Shown here: one piece after another, positions 31,812 to 38,847 of the stretch
Layout of the letters: each line of letters opens with the position of its first letter
How positions within the stretch are numbered: position 1 is the stretch's first letter
NCBI GenBank assembly: GCA_022571295.1
Contig: JACZYA010000004.1
Location: 1-55,995, forward strand
Direction of reading: 5' to 3'
Length of the DNA stretch: 55,995 nucleotides
From: Acidobacteriota bacterium
GTDB taxonomy: Bacteria; Acidobacteriota; Terriglobia; Acidiferrales; 2-02-FULL-67-57
Made by a program: the position numbers and the translations under genes
The notes under the pieces: model-generated
The model's database searches: none
The model's input: the letters and a program-made list of their open reading frames with translations, nothing else
Told to the model about the DNA's origin: nothing

Positions 31812-32237
31812 TTAGTCCGTAAGAGAAACCGGCTGTGCGGCTTGGCCCACCGAGCGGACTCGCGCCCACACCGGCGCCGGCGTCCGCGGCGCTCCCGTAC
31901 CCAGCAGAATCATCTGCCCGGCCTGCGGGATTTCCAGACCCAGGCGGTTTCGCGCCAGGGCGTCGATGCGCATGGGATCGGTCAAGGTGGCGTGTTCGAG
32001 CCGCAAGGACCGATTCCATTCCAGCACTTGCTCGTGGCGGGCGCGCAACTCCTCCAACCGGTAGCCGGTCTGCACGTACTCGAAGTACTGCCAGGCGCAC
32101 AGCAGGACCACCGCCAGGCAGACCAGAGCCCCGGCCAGGAGAGCGGCGCATTCGCGGACGTAGCCGGGATCGCGCTGCCGCACCAGGCGGGAGTTGTCAA
32201 TGCGCTTCTGCCAACAGACTTGAACCGAAGTTCCCAC
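31812..32237 (-). CDS. ftsL: FtsL-like cell division protein
   Basis: Single TM (ALLAGALVCLAVVLLCAWQYFEYV) followed by a short coiled coil (GYRLEELRARHEQVLEWNRSLRLEHATLTDPMRIDALARNRLGLEIPQAGQMILL) between rsmH and ftsI. Confidence 0.8.
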   Translation of the reverse strand: MGTSVQVCWQKRIDNSRLVRQRDPGYVRECAALLAGALVCLAVVLLCAWQYFEYVQTGYRLEELRARHEQVLEWNRSLRLEHATLTDPMRIDALARNRLGLEIPQAGQMILLGTGAPRTPAPVWARVRSVGQAAQPVSLTD

Positions 32238-32246
32238 TGTGCTCCT

Positions 32247-33143
32247 CTAGTTCCCCTGAGGGGGCGAAATTAGTTCCGCCGCCCGCAGCTTGGCACTGCG
32301 CGCGCGGGGGTTGGCGCGCACTTCGTGAAGGTTGGGGGTAACCACCTTCTTGGTGAGGGGGTACATCGTGCCAGTAGCTGCAAAGCGGCGGAAACTCTGT
32401 TTGACGAGACGGTCTTCCAGCGAGTGGTAGCTGAGGATGACCGCGCGTCCCCCGGAACGTAAGTGGACGGGGACCCGGAAAAGAAACTGCTCGAGCTCCT
32501 CCTGCTCTCGATTCACCGCAATCCGCAGCGCCAGAAACGTTCTTGTTGCGGGATGCAGTTTCTGCCTTCCCTTGGCCTTCCGAGTCCCCGTCACTACCTG
32601 TGCCAGGTGTCGCGTGTCCCGGACGGGACGGGCACGCACAATAGCCCTGGCGATCCTGCGAGCGTGGCGCTCTTCGCCGTAGGTGTAAATCAGGTCGGCG
32701 AGTTCTTTCTCGTCGGCGTGATTCACCCAGTCGGCGGCGGTTTCCGGACCTGAAGGGTCCATCCGCATGTCGAGCGGCCCCGCCTGCTGAAAAGAGAACC
32801 CTCGCTCAGGAGCGTCGAGCTGGAGCGTGGACACGCCCAGGTCGGCCAGGATCCCGTCTACTGTGTCCACGCCTACCCGCTCGAGTACAGTGTGCAAATG
32901 CGCATGACTGGAGCGGATAAGCTCCAGCCGGGGCGCGAACGATCGCAAGCGCTCCTGAGCGATTTCCAATGCCATCGGATCCCTATCTACTCCAATCAAC
33001 TTTCCGGTCGTGAGCCGGGCGCAAATGGCTTCCGCGTGGCCGCCGGTGCCGACGGTCGCATCCAGGTAGATGCCGTCGGGCCGAATGGCCAGGAAGTGCA
33101 AGACTTCCTCCACCATCACCGGGGTATGCCATCGTGGCACCAT
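32247..33143 (-). CDS. rsmH: 16S rRNA m4C1402 methyltransferase
   Basis: HTPVMVEEVLHFLAIRPDGIYLDATVGTGGHAEAI, DGILADLGVSTLQLDAPERGFSFQQAGPLDMRMD, VILSYHSLEDRLVKQSFR. Confidence 0.97.
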   Translation of the reverse strand: MVPRWHTPVMVEEVLHFLAIRPDGIYLDATVGTGGHAEAICARLTTGKLIGVDRDPMALEIAQERLRSFAPRLELIRSSHAHLHTVLERVGVDTVDGILADLGVSTLQLDAPERGFSFQQAGPLDMRMDPSGPETAADWVNHADEKELADLIYTYGEERHARRIARAIVRARPVRDTRHLAQVVTGTRKAKGRQKLHPATRTFLALRIAVNREQEELEQFLFRVPVHLRSGGRAVILSYHSLEDRLVKQSFRRFAATGTMYPLTKKVVTPNLHEVRANPRARSAKLRAAELISPPQGN

Positions 33144-33202
33144 CGCATCCCCTCAGCCGTCCAACCGGCTCCACCAATGCTGGCTCAATGCCCATCGTTT
33201 CC

Positions 33203-33643
33203 CTATACGCCCAGATCATCCAAAATCTTCTCGTCGTCCGACGAGAGCGGGTTCTTGCGGATGTCTTCCAGGAAGCGCTGGTGGTTCCAGACGTCCAGGT
33301 AGGTCAGCGACCCCAGCACGTCCACCTCGCCCTTCATCGCCGCCGAGCTGCGCAGGAGGGGGGGAATCAACAGCCGCCCCTGCTTGTCCAGCTTCACCGA
33401 TTGCCCGTAGTAGTTGACCAAGTTGAGAAACTTTTTCTTCGACCGGTTGCTGGAACTGGCCTGGGCCAAGCGCTCCTCGACCCGCTTCCACACCTCCAGC
33501 GGCCAGATGCGAGCAAAATGGCCGTTGGTGCTGGTGACGAAAAATTCGTCGCCGTAGTCGTTTTTCAATTCGGAGAGGAAGGCCGCCGGGATCTTGAGCC
33601 GCCCCTTTTCGTCCACCCGTGCCTGATAGTTGCCCCGGAGCAT
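33203..33643 (-). CDS. mraZ: Transcriptional regulator MraZ
   Basis: MLRGNYQARVDEKGRLKIPAAFLSEL (DxxGRxxxP AbrB-like), second half SVKLDKQGRLLIPPLLR; first gene of dcw cluster. Confidence 0.95.
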   Translation of the reverse strand: MLRGNYQARVDEKGRLKIPAAFLSELKNDYGDEFFVTSTNGHFARIWPLEVWKRVEERLAQASSSNRSKKKFLNLVNYYGQSVKLDKQGRLLIPPLLRSSAAMKGEVDVLGSLTYLDVWNHQRFLEDIRKNPLSSDDEKILDDLGV

Positions 33644-33822
33644 TTGCCCCCATCTTCACAGCGCCGCTGAGTTGCTGGCTTTGCAACTTTCCCTTGCTCA
33701 CTCAGCCCAGCCCGCTGTGGGTCGGAAACTGGTCGTCCGACAGCGCGGAACCGGCAAATTTTACTTTCTTCGAGACCCAACTACTGGGGCAGGGCTTGAG
33801 CCACCACTGCACTACCCCGGGG

Positions 33823-33868
33823 AGCCACTATGCAACACTCATTTCCACTAGCTCCCACATAACCCCAC
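33823..33868 (-). promoter_or_regulatory. Putative MraZ operator: five GTGGNN-type repeats on an exact 10-bp register
   Basis: Minus strand 5'->3': GTGGGGttatGTGGGAgctaGTGGAAatgaGTGTTGcataGTGGCT; units at 33868-33863, 33858-33853, 33848-33843, 33838-33833, 33828-33823. Confidence 0.75.
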
Positions 33869-33869
33869 C

Positions 33870-33898
33870 TTGTTACGCCTGCCGTTCTCGCTTGTCAA
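33870..33898 (-). promoter_or_regulatory. Predicted dcw (mraZ) promoter
   Basis: Minus strand: perfect -35 TTGACA (33898-33893), 17-bp spacer, weak -10 TAACAA (33875-33870), immediately upstream of the operator array. Confidence 0.6.
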
Positions 33899-33921
33899 GT
33901 AAAAAGTGAATGCCTGAACAG

Positions 33922-33954
33922 GTAAAATCGAGAGGGCGCTTCCCTGCCCTACTC
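33922..33954 (-). terminator. Weak candidate intrinsic terminator of the sigma/anti-sigma/DUF3106 operon
   Basis: Minus strand GAGtAGGGC-AGGGAAGC-GCCCTCTC followed by GATTTTA; bulged 8-bp stem, short T tract. Confidence 0.35.
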
Positions 33955-34055
33955 AACCGCTAGGGGTACATCGGGAACTTGAAGCAGCGGGAACGCTATA
34001 TGTTGTGGTAGGGGACGGAAGAAAATTTTCTGGCTGCGTGCGCCCGACCTGTGCC

Positions 34056-34778
34056 TCAGAGCTCACCCTCGGACGGAAGAACCTGGCGCAGCCTCCACAA
34101 CCCGCGCAGCAAGCGTCGCTCTCCGGGCCGCAGCGGATCGAGGAAGGCGGGGTCGTCGATGAGGGCGCGGCGCCTGGCCGGCTCGGCCTGTTGCAAACGG
34201 CGGAGCCGTTGGCGCAGCAGTTGTCGCCGCTCCGGCGGCAACCCTCGCCAAGCGCGAAAGACCCGTTGGGCCCTTCGGCGCTGCTCGGGAGTCATGCGCT
34301 GGAAAACCTGCGCCCGGCGGCGCATCCGTTGCTGTCGCTCGGGGGCCAGCTCAGCAAAGCGCTGCATGTTCTCCAGCGCCCGCCGCCGCTGCTCCGGCGG
34401 AAGTTCATTGAGCGCGCGCAGGCGCCGGTGGAACCTCTCCTGCGCCCTGGGCGGCAGTCGCCGGAAGAACTGGTTGCTTTCTAAGGCCTGCCGTTGCTGG
34501 TCAGGAGGAAGCGCCGCCAGCCGGCGAAAAAGTTCCTGAACCCGGCGGCCGCGTTCGCCGTGCTGCCGTCGGCCTTGTGGACGGTGGCGCCGGCCCGACT
34601 GCCGCCGGCGGTCAGCCGGAGGCCGCTGAGGTGGTTGGTCCATGTCCCGGTCGGGACGCTGCTGCGCTTGGAGTCGGGCTGGATGCGAACCCCGGGTCTG
34701 AGCAAGGAGGTTCGATCCCACCAGCGTCGCCGCCAGCGCGGCCATCCCCAGTGCAACTTGAATTCGTCCGCGACTCAT
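34056..34778 (-). CDS. DUF3106-domain secreted protein
   Basis: Signal peptide, then repeated LPxxxRQxxLexxxxFxxLPPxxRxRxxxxLRxLxxLPPEQRRRxLExM units. Confidence 0.8.
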   Translation of the reverse strand: MSRGRIQVALGMAALAATLVGSNLLAQTRGSHPARLQAQQRPDRDMDQPPQRPPADRRRQSGRRHRPQGRRQHGERGRRVQELFRRLAALPPDQQRQALESNQFFRRLPPRAQERFHRRLRALNELPPEQRRRALENMQRFAELAPERQQRMRRRAQVFQRMTPEQRRRAQRVFRAWRGLPPERRQLLRQRLRRLQQAEPARRRALIDDPAFLDPLRPGERRLLRGLWRLRQVLPSEGEL

Positions 34779-35311
34779 AGCTGGTCTTTCTTGTTGTTCG
34801 CCTGTACGGGCTCAAAGAGGACATCGAACTCTGCCAGCAACTCGTAGTTTTCCAGCAGCACCGGGTCGTCCAGCAGCTCGAGGCTGTCTCCCTCGGCGGA
34901 TGCTGTCTCCGGCGCAGTGTCCGGCACCACCGTCGGCTCCACCTGCGCCCGCTCGGGGGCACTCCCCTGCTCTTGGAGCGGCACCGGCGAGGTAAGCTGC
35001 CAGAGACCGACGGCAACCATCACCAACACCACCAGAGCCGCTCCCCAGGCCGGGCGCAGACGCAGCCACGCCCATCGAGGCAAAGGCTCGGGCTGTGCGC
35101 GCAAGCGTTCCCGCACAGCCGCATCGAAAGCCGGCGAAGGCTCGACCGCTTTCCACTCCTCCAAGACGCCCAGCAGAGCGCGGAACTCCGCCATCTGCGT
35201 CCGGCAGGCGGAGCAGTCCGCCAGATGGCGGTCCAACCGCTGCCGCTCGGCGTCGCTGAGACGCGCATCGAGATACGGAATAATCTCGGCTTCTTTCAGA
35301 TGCTTACTCAT
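34775..35311 (-). CDS. Anti-sigma factor with N-terminal zinc-finger (zf-HC2-like)
   Basis: MSKHLKEAEIIPYLDARLSDAERQRLDRHLADCSACRTQMAEFRALL (HxxxCxxC), one TM segment (WGAALVVLVMVAVGLWQL); start overlaps sigma stop as ATGA. Confidence 0.88.
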   Translation of the reverse strand: MSKHLKEAEIIPYLDARLSDAERQRLDRHLADCSACRTQMAEFRALLGVLEEWKAVEPSPAFDAAVRERLRAQPEPLPRWAWLRLRPAWGAALVVLVMVAVGLWQLTSPVPLQEQGSAPERAQVEPTVVPDTAPETASAEGDSLELLDDPVLLENYELLAEFDVLFEPVQANNKKDQL

Positions 35312-35898
35312 GGCTGTGCTCCCGCCAAGGGCCGTAGCTTGACCCGGAGCGCTTCGTAGGCCCGGAAGAGAAGCGACTTGAGCGCGCTCTCCGAGCATTC
35401 CAGAATGGGGGCGATTTCCGCATAGTCCAAATCCTGGTACTTGTGCAGCAGGACGGCCAAGCGCTGCTTTTCCGGCAACGACTCGACCGCCGCGCGAATC
35501 TGGCGCGCCCGCTCGGCTTCCAGCAGCCGCTGCTCGGCGGTGGGGCCGGGGACGGACAACTGCGCCACCTGCGGGTCGGCGTCCTCGGCGTCGATGGAGG
35601 TCTCTCCCCAGCGCCGCATGCGACCGTCGCGGAGGGCGTTAAGGGCCACGTTGGTGGCAATGCGGAACAGCCAGGTGGTGAACTTAGCCCGCGGCCGGTA
35701 GTTCCGGCGGGCGCGAAAGACGCGGAGAAAGACTTCCTGCGCCAACTCTTCCGCCAGGGCCGGCTCGCGAACCAACCGATAGACAAAGTGCACAACCGGC
35801 GCCCGATATTTGCCCAGCAAATGGTCGAACGCATGGTCGTCCCCCGCCTGCAGGCGAAGCATCCATTCTTCATCGGTCTTCGCCACCTGCGGCTCCAT
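35308..35898 (-). CDS. ECF RNA polymerase sigma factor (RpoE-like)
   Basis: Sigma2 (DHAFDHLLGKYRAPVVHFVYRLVREPALAEELAQEVFLRVFRARRNYRPRAKFTTWLFRIATNVALNALRD) and sigma4 (LPEKQRLAVLLHKYQDLDYAEIAPILECSESALKSLLFRAYEALR). Confidence 0.95.
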   Translation of the reverse strand: MEPQVAKTDEEWMLRLQAGDDHAFDHLLGKYRAPVVHFVYRLVREPALAEELAQEVFLRVFRARRNYRPRAKFTTWLFRIATNVALNALRDGRMRRWGETSIDAEDADPQVAQLSVPGPTAEQRLLEAERARQIRAAVESLPEKQRLAVLLHKYQDLDYAEIAPILECSESALKSLLFRAYEALRVKLRPLAGAQP

Positions 35899-36007
35899 TC
35901 TATCTAACCCCGTTCCAGCCCTTAAGTTTCGCAGGTTTTCCGCGCGCCAGCATGCTGTCCCTGTCTTTGGTAGTGGGTCAGTTTCACGATGTTAATTTTA
36001 CCGCTGA

Positions 36008-36033
36008 GCCCGGCGGCCTGCCTGCCGCCGGGC
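36008..36033. repeat. Perfect 10-bp stem palindrome inside the MITE
   Basis: GCCCGGCGGC-CTGCCT-GCCGCCGGGC. Confidence 0.8.
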
Positions 36034-36050
36034 GGACAAGCGGCACAAAC

Positions 36051-36074
36051 GCCCCGTGGCAGGTGCCACGGGGC
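36051..36074. repeat. Perfect 11-bp stem palindrome inside the MITE
   Basis: GCCCCGTGGCA-GG-TGCCACGGGGC. Confidence 0.8.
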
Positions 36075-36123
36075 TCGGCGCGAGCTTCCCATTTCCAAAA
36101 TGTCCCACTACCCTGTCTTTCTG

Positions 36124-36852
36124 CTACACCGGAACCAGATGTTTGAAGAGCAGCATCAACGCTACCCCGACAAAGACCCAGAGCGGCATGAGGATGCCGG
36201 GCTCCCGGTTCACCTCCGGCATCAAGTCGCTGGCGGCGACGTAAAGCGTGGCACCAGCCGAAAGTGCCAGCCCGTAGGCGACCTGCGCTTGCAGCAACCA
36301 CATCACCCCCACGCCCGCCAGCGTGCCCACGCCCATCAGCACCACCGCCTGCAACGCCCGGCGCGGGCCGCGCCCGGCCGCCAGCATCACCGACGCCACC
36401 GTGAAGCCATCAGGAATCTTGTGCAGGAAGACGGCCAGAAAAATCACCGTGCCCAGATAACTCGAAACAATGAACCCGGAAGCGATGGCGGCGCCATCGA
36501 AAAAATTGTGGATGAGCATCCCCAGCACCGCCGTGTAGCCCACGCTGGGACGGATGAGCTCTTCCGGGTGGGTTTCCTCGCCGAAGTGAAAGTGAGCGGT
36601 GATGGCGTGCTCGAAGAAGTGGACCAGCAGGTAGCCGCCCAGCACCAGCGCCAGGGCCCGGTCCCCCGCCAACTCGATGCTTTCCGGCACCATCTCCAGC
36701 AGCGCCGCCGCCAACATGAAGCCGGAACCGAGGGCGATGAAATACTTCAGGAAGCGGCGCTCCCAGTGACGCTGCACGACCACTAGACCGCCAACGATGT
36801 TAGCCACCGCGGCCGCCAAGCCCAGCAGCAAACTCAAGGTAAAATTCGTCAC
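36124..36852 (-). CDS. ZIP family metal transporter
   Basis: Polytopic; LVHFFEHAITAHFHFGEETHPEE, LGMLIHNFFDGAAIASGFI, AVFLHKIPDGFTVASVML (HNFxDG and HKIPDG metal-site helices). Confidence 0.9.
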   Translation of the reverse strand: MTNFTLSLLLGLAAAVANIVGGLVVVQRHWERRFLKYFIALGSGFMLAAALLEMVPESIELAGDRALALVLGGYLLVHFFEHAITAHFHFGEETHPEELIRPSVGYTAVLGMLIHNFFDGAAIASGFIVSSYLGTVIFLAVFLHKIPDGFTVASVMLAAGRGPRRALQAVVLMGVGTLAGVGVMWLLQAQVAYGLALSAGATLYVAASDLMPEVNREPGILMPLWVFVGVALMLLFKHLVPV

Positions 36853-36870
36853 CGATTCCCTTCCCTGCTC

Positions 36871-37917
36871 TCAGGCGCCGTGGCGGATGTAAAGCACGTC
36901 GCCGTCGTGGATTTCGTGCTGCTTGCCCTCCAGGCGCACCCGGCCTTGCTCGCGGGCGGCGGCCAAACCGCCGGCTTCGACCAGCACGTCCCAGGGGAGC
37001 ACTTCCGCTTTGATGAAGCGACGGCCGAAATCGGAATGCACCGTGCCGGCGGCTTCCACCGCCACCGTCCCGCGCGGCACCGCCCAGGCGCGGCACTCCG
37101 CTTCCCCGACGGTGTAGAAAGTCAGCAAGCCCAGCAACCCGTAGGCGCTGTGGAGCAGCCGGCCCCGGGCCGACTCGCGCAGGTCGTAGCTGGCCATGAA
37201 CTCGGCCGCGTCGGCGGGTTCGAGCTCGGCCAGCTCAGCTTCAATCTGGCCGCAGATTTCAGTCAGGGCCACGCCGGGCTGCCCGGCCCAGCCGCCCAGA
37301 TCGTGTTTCTGCGGAAGCTGCTCCAGGTGGGGAGCGTCCTCCTCCCCGGCGTTCAGAACCAGCAGGAGCGGCTTGGCGCTCAAGAGCTGGAAGCCGCTCA
37401 GCAGCTTCCTCTCCTCCGCTGACCAGTCCTGCGCTCGCAGGGGAGTGCCCGCCGCCAGCGGCGCGCGCGCTTTCTCCACGATGCGGTGTTCCAGTTCTAG
37501 CTCCGGGGTACGCGCTTTCTTCAGGTCGCGTTCGAGTTTTCCGAGGCGCTTGCTGACGGTGTCGAGGTCCACCAGCGCAAATTCTGTTTCCAAGTCAGCG
37601 CCATCGCCGCCGGGATTGGGCTGCTCGCCAAAAACCCGCACCACGTGAACAAAGGCGTCGGCGCCCCGCACCTGTCCGAAGACGGTGGCGTCTTTGTCGG
37701 GGTCGCCGGCCAGGGCGGGCGCATCGAGAAATTCCAAACTGGCAGGGGTGACTTTCTTGGGATGGTAGATTCGCGCCAACTCTTCCAGACGCGGGTCGGG
37801 GACGTAGGCCACGCCGATGTGGGCGCCGTAGGCTTCCGGATGGGTCTGCGGGCCGCAGAGGATACGGAACAACGATGTCTTGCCGGTTTGCGCCAACCCC
37901 AGAATCGCAAAGCGCAT
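36871..37917 (-). CDS. YchF/Obg-like GTPase family protein with C-terminal TGS domain
   Basis: MRFAILGLAQTGKTSLFRILCG (P-loop), ATVFGQVRGADAFVHVVRVF, LLLVLNAGEEDA (non-NKxD, YchF-like), FYTVGEAECRAWAVPRGTVAVEAAGTVHSDFGRRFIKAEV...GDVLYIRHGA. Confidence 0.88.
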   Translation of the reverse strand: MRFAILGLAQTGKTSLFRILCGPQTHPEAYGAHIGVAYVPDPRLEELARIYHPKKVTPASLEFLDAPALAGDPDKDATVFGQVRGADAFVHVVRVFGEQPNPGGDGADLETEFALVDLDTVSKRLGKLERDLKKARTPELELEHRIVEKARAPLAAGTPLRAQDWSAEERKLLSGFQLLSAKPLLLVLNAGEEDAPHLEQLPQKHDLGGWAGQPGVALTEICGQIEAELAELEPADAAEFMASYDLRESARGRLLHSAYGLLGLLTFYTVGEAECRAWAVPRGTVAVEAAGTVHSDFGRRFIKAEVLPWDVLVEAGGLAAAREQGRVRLEGKQHEIHDGDVLYIRHGA

Positions 37918-38020
37918 GCGGTGAGTGTACCACGCGGCAAAACCCGCCGATGATTCCGAACCTCCGACGAAACAAGAAAACCTAGAGCCCGTTGCACAAC
38001 CTCATTTCAAGAGAAGCCTC

Positions 38021-38036
38021 AGGGGCTAAAGCCCCT
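38021..38036. repeat. Palindrome AGGGGCTAAAGCCCCT
   Basis: 7-bp perfect stem with AA centre. Confidence 0.85.
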
Positions 38037-38055
38037 AGCTTTTATGGCTTTTTAT

Positions 38056-38075
38056 GTCAGGGCTGAAGCCCTGAC
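38056..38075. repeat. Palindrome GTCAGGGCTGAAGCCCTGAC
   Basis: 9-bp perfect stem with GA centre. Confidence 0.85.
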
Positions 38076-38114
38076 CCGCCAAGCAGAGGTTATGCAACTG
38101 CTTCTAGAGTGAGA

Positions 38115-38606
38115 TCAGCGGAAGCGGCGCACGGTAAGAACGAAGAGCACGAGTGTCAGAAGCATGTTCGCCGACATCAACAAAGCGGAGACGCCGTGGT
38201 AGCGGCCGAAGGCGGCGCGCAGCGCGTGGTCGCGGGGGGTTTGGTCAATGCTGCCGAAGGTGGCGGTCATCTCCGTGCGCAGGGCCGCCAGGCGCTCCCC
38301 GAGAAAATACTGGTTGCAGAAGATCAGCAGCAGCATCACCGCCAGCAGACCGATGGGCAGAGCCACGGCCCGCAGAGAAGCGCCACTGAGGCGCTGCTCC
38401 ACCACCAGACCGAGGAGAAACAACGCGCCACAAATGTAACCCAACAGATAGAGTCGCGCGAGCGTGTGGCCCACCAATTGTCCGGCCAACTCCCGGCTGG
38501 GCAGCACCGCGAACGCTGCCGGCGCGACCACGAAGCTCAGGAAAACCATGCTCCCCAGCCAGAGACCGAGAGCGAGCGTTTCTACTATGCGAGCGGCAGT
38601 CAGCAT
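38115..38606 (-). CDS. DUF4149 (TMEM205-like) integral membrane protein
   Basis: ALGLWLGSMVFLSFVVAPAAFAVLPSRELAGQLVGHTLARLYLLGYICGALFL; four predicted TM segments. Confidence 0.8.
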   Translation of the reverse strand: MLTAARIVETLALGLWLGSMVFLSFVVAPAAFAVLPSRELAGQLVGHTLARLYLLGYICGALFLLGLVVEQRLSGASLRAVALPIGLLAVMLLLIFCNQYFLGERLAALRTEMTATFGSIDQTPRDHALRAAFGRYHGVSALLMSANMLLTLVLFVLTVRRFR

Positions 38607-38714
38607 ATTGACTCCCCCAGATTAGCGAAATTTCATGTTGTATGCGAGTGGGTTTGTTAGAATCGCTTGGGCGTGACCGGAACGTGGCCCACAAAGGTCG
38701 CATCATAAGGTGAG

Positions 38715-38790
38715 TGGTGGGCACTGTAGGATTCGAACCTACGACCTCTCCCGTGTGAGGGGAGCGCTCTAGCCGCTGAGCTAAGCGCCC
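38715..38790 (-). tRNA. tRNA-Val(CAC)
   Basis: Minus strand GGGCGCTTAGCTCAGCGGCTAGAGCGCTCCCCTCACACGGGAGAGGTCGTAGGTTCGAATCCTACAGTGCCCACCA: acceptor GGGCGCT/AGTGCCC, anticodon loop CTCACAC (anticodon CAC), T-arm GTAGG-TTCGAAT-CCTAC, encoded CCA. Confidence 0.95.
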
Positions 38791-38813
38791 ACAAAGAAAC
38801 AGAGCACCCCACG

Positions 38814-38842
38814 ATTGTACGGGGCTTCAGAAAGGGGCACAA
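38814..38842 (-). promoter_or_regulatory. Predicted tRNA-Val promoter
   Basis: Minus strand -35 TTGTGC (38842-38837), 17-bp spacer, -10 TACAAT (38819-38814), 23 nt before tRNA 5' end. Confidence 0.5.
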
Positions 38843-38847
38843 GAGGG

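Larger units (their letters stand above)
35969..36112. mobile_element. MITE-like element, 144 bp, with 16-bp imperfect TIRs and 8-bp flanking direct repeats
   Basis: Left end GGTAGTGGGTCAGTTT (35969-35984) vs right end reverse complement GGTAGTGGGACATTTT (36112-36097), 14/16; flanked by CTGTCTTT at 35961-35968 and 36113-36120; no ORF inside. Confidence 0.7.
37982..38107. mobile_element. MITE-like element, about 126 bp, with imperfect TIRs and CTAG at both ends
   Basis: CTAG|AGCCCGTTGCACAACCTC (37982-38003) vs right end reverse complement CTAG|AAGCAGTTGCATAACCTC (38107-38086): 14/18 TIR match plus CTAG; contains two palindromes. Confidence 0.65.

Noticed and set aside
16261-33643. dcw cluster as a novel gene system
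   Set aside because: Gene content and order are the well-known division/cell-wall cluster; absence of ddl within it is common variation.
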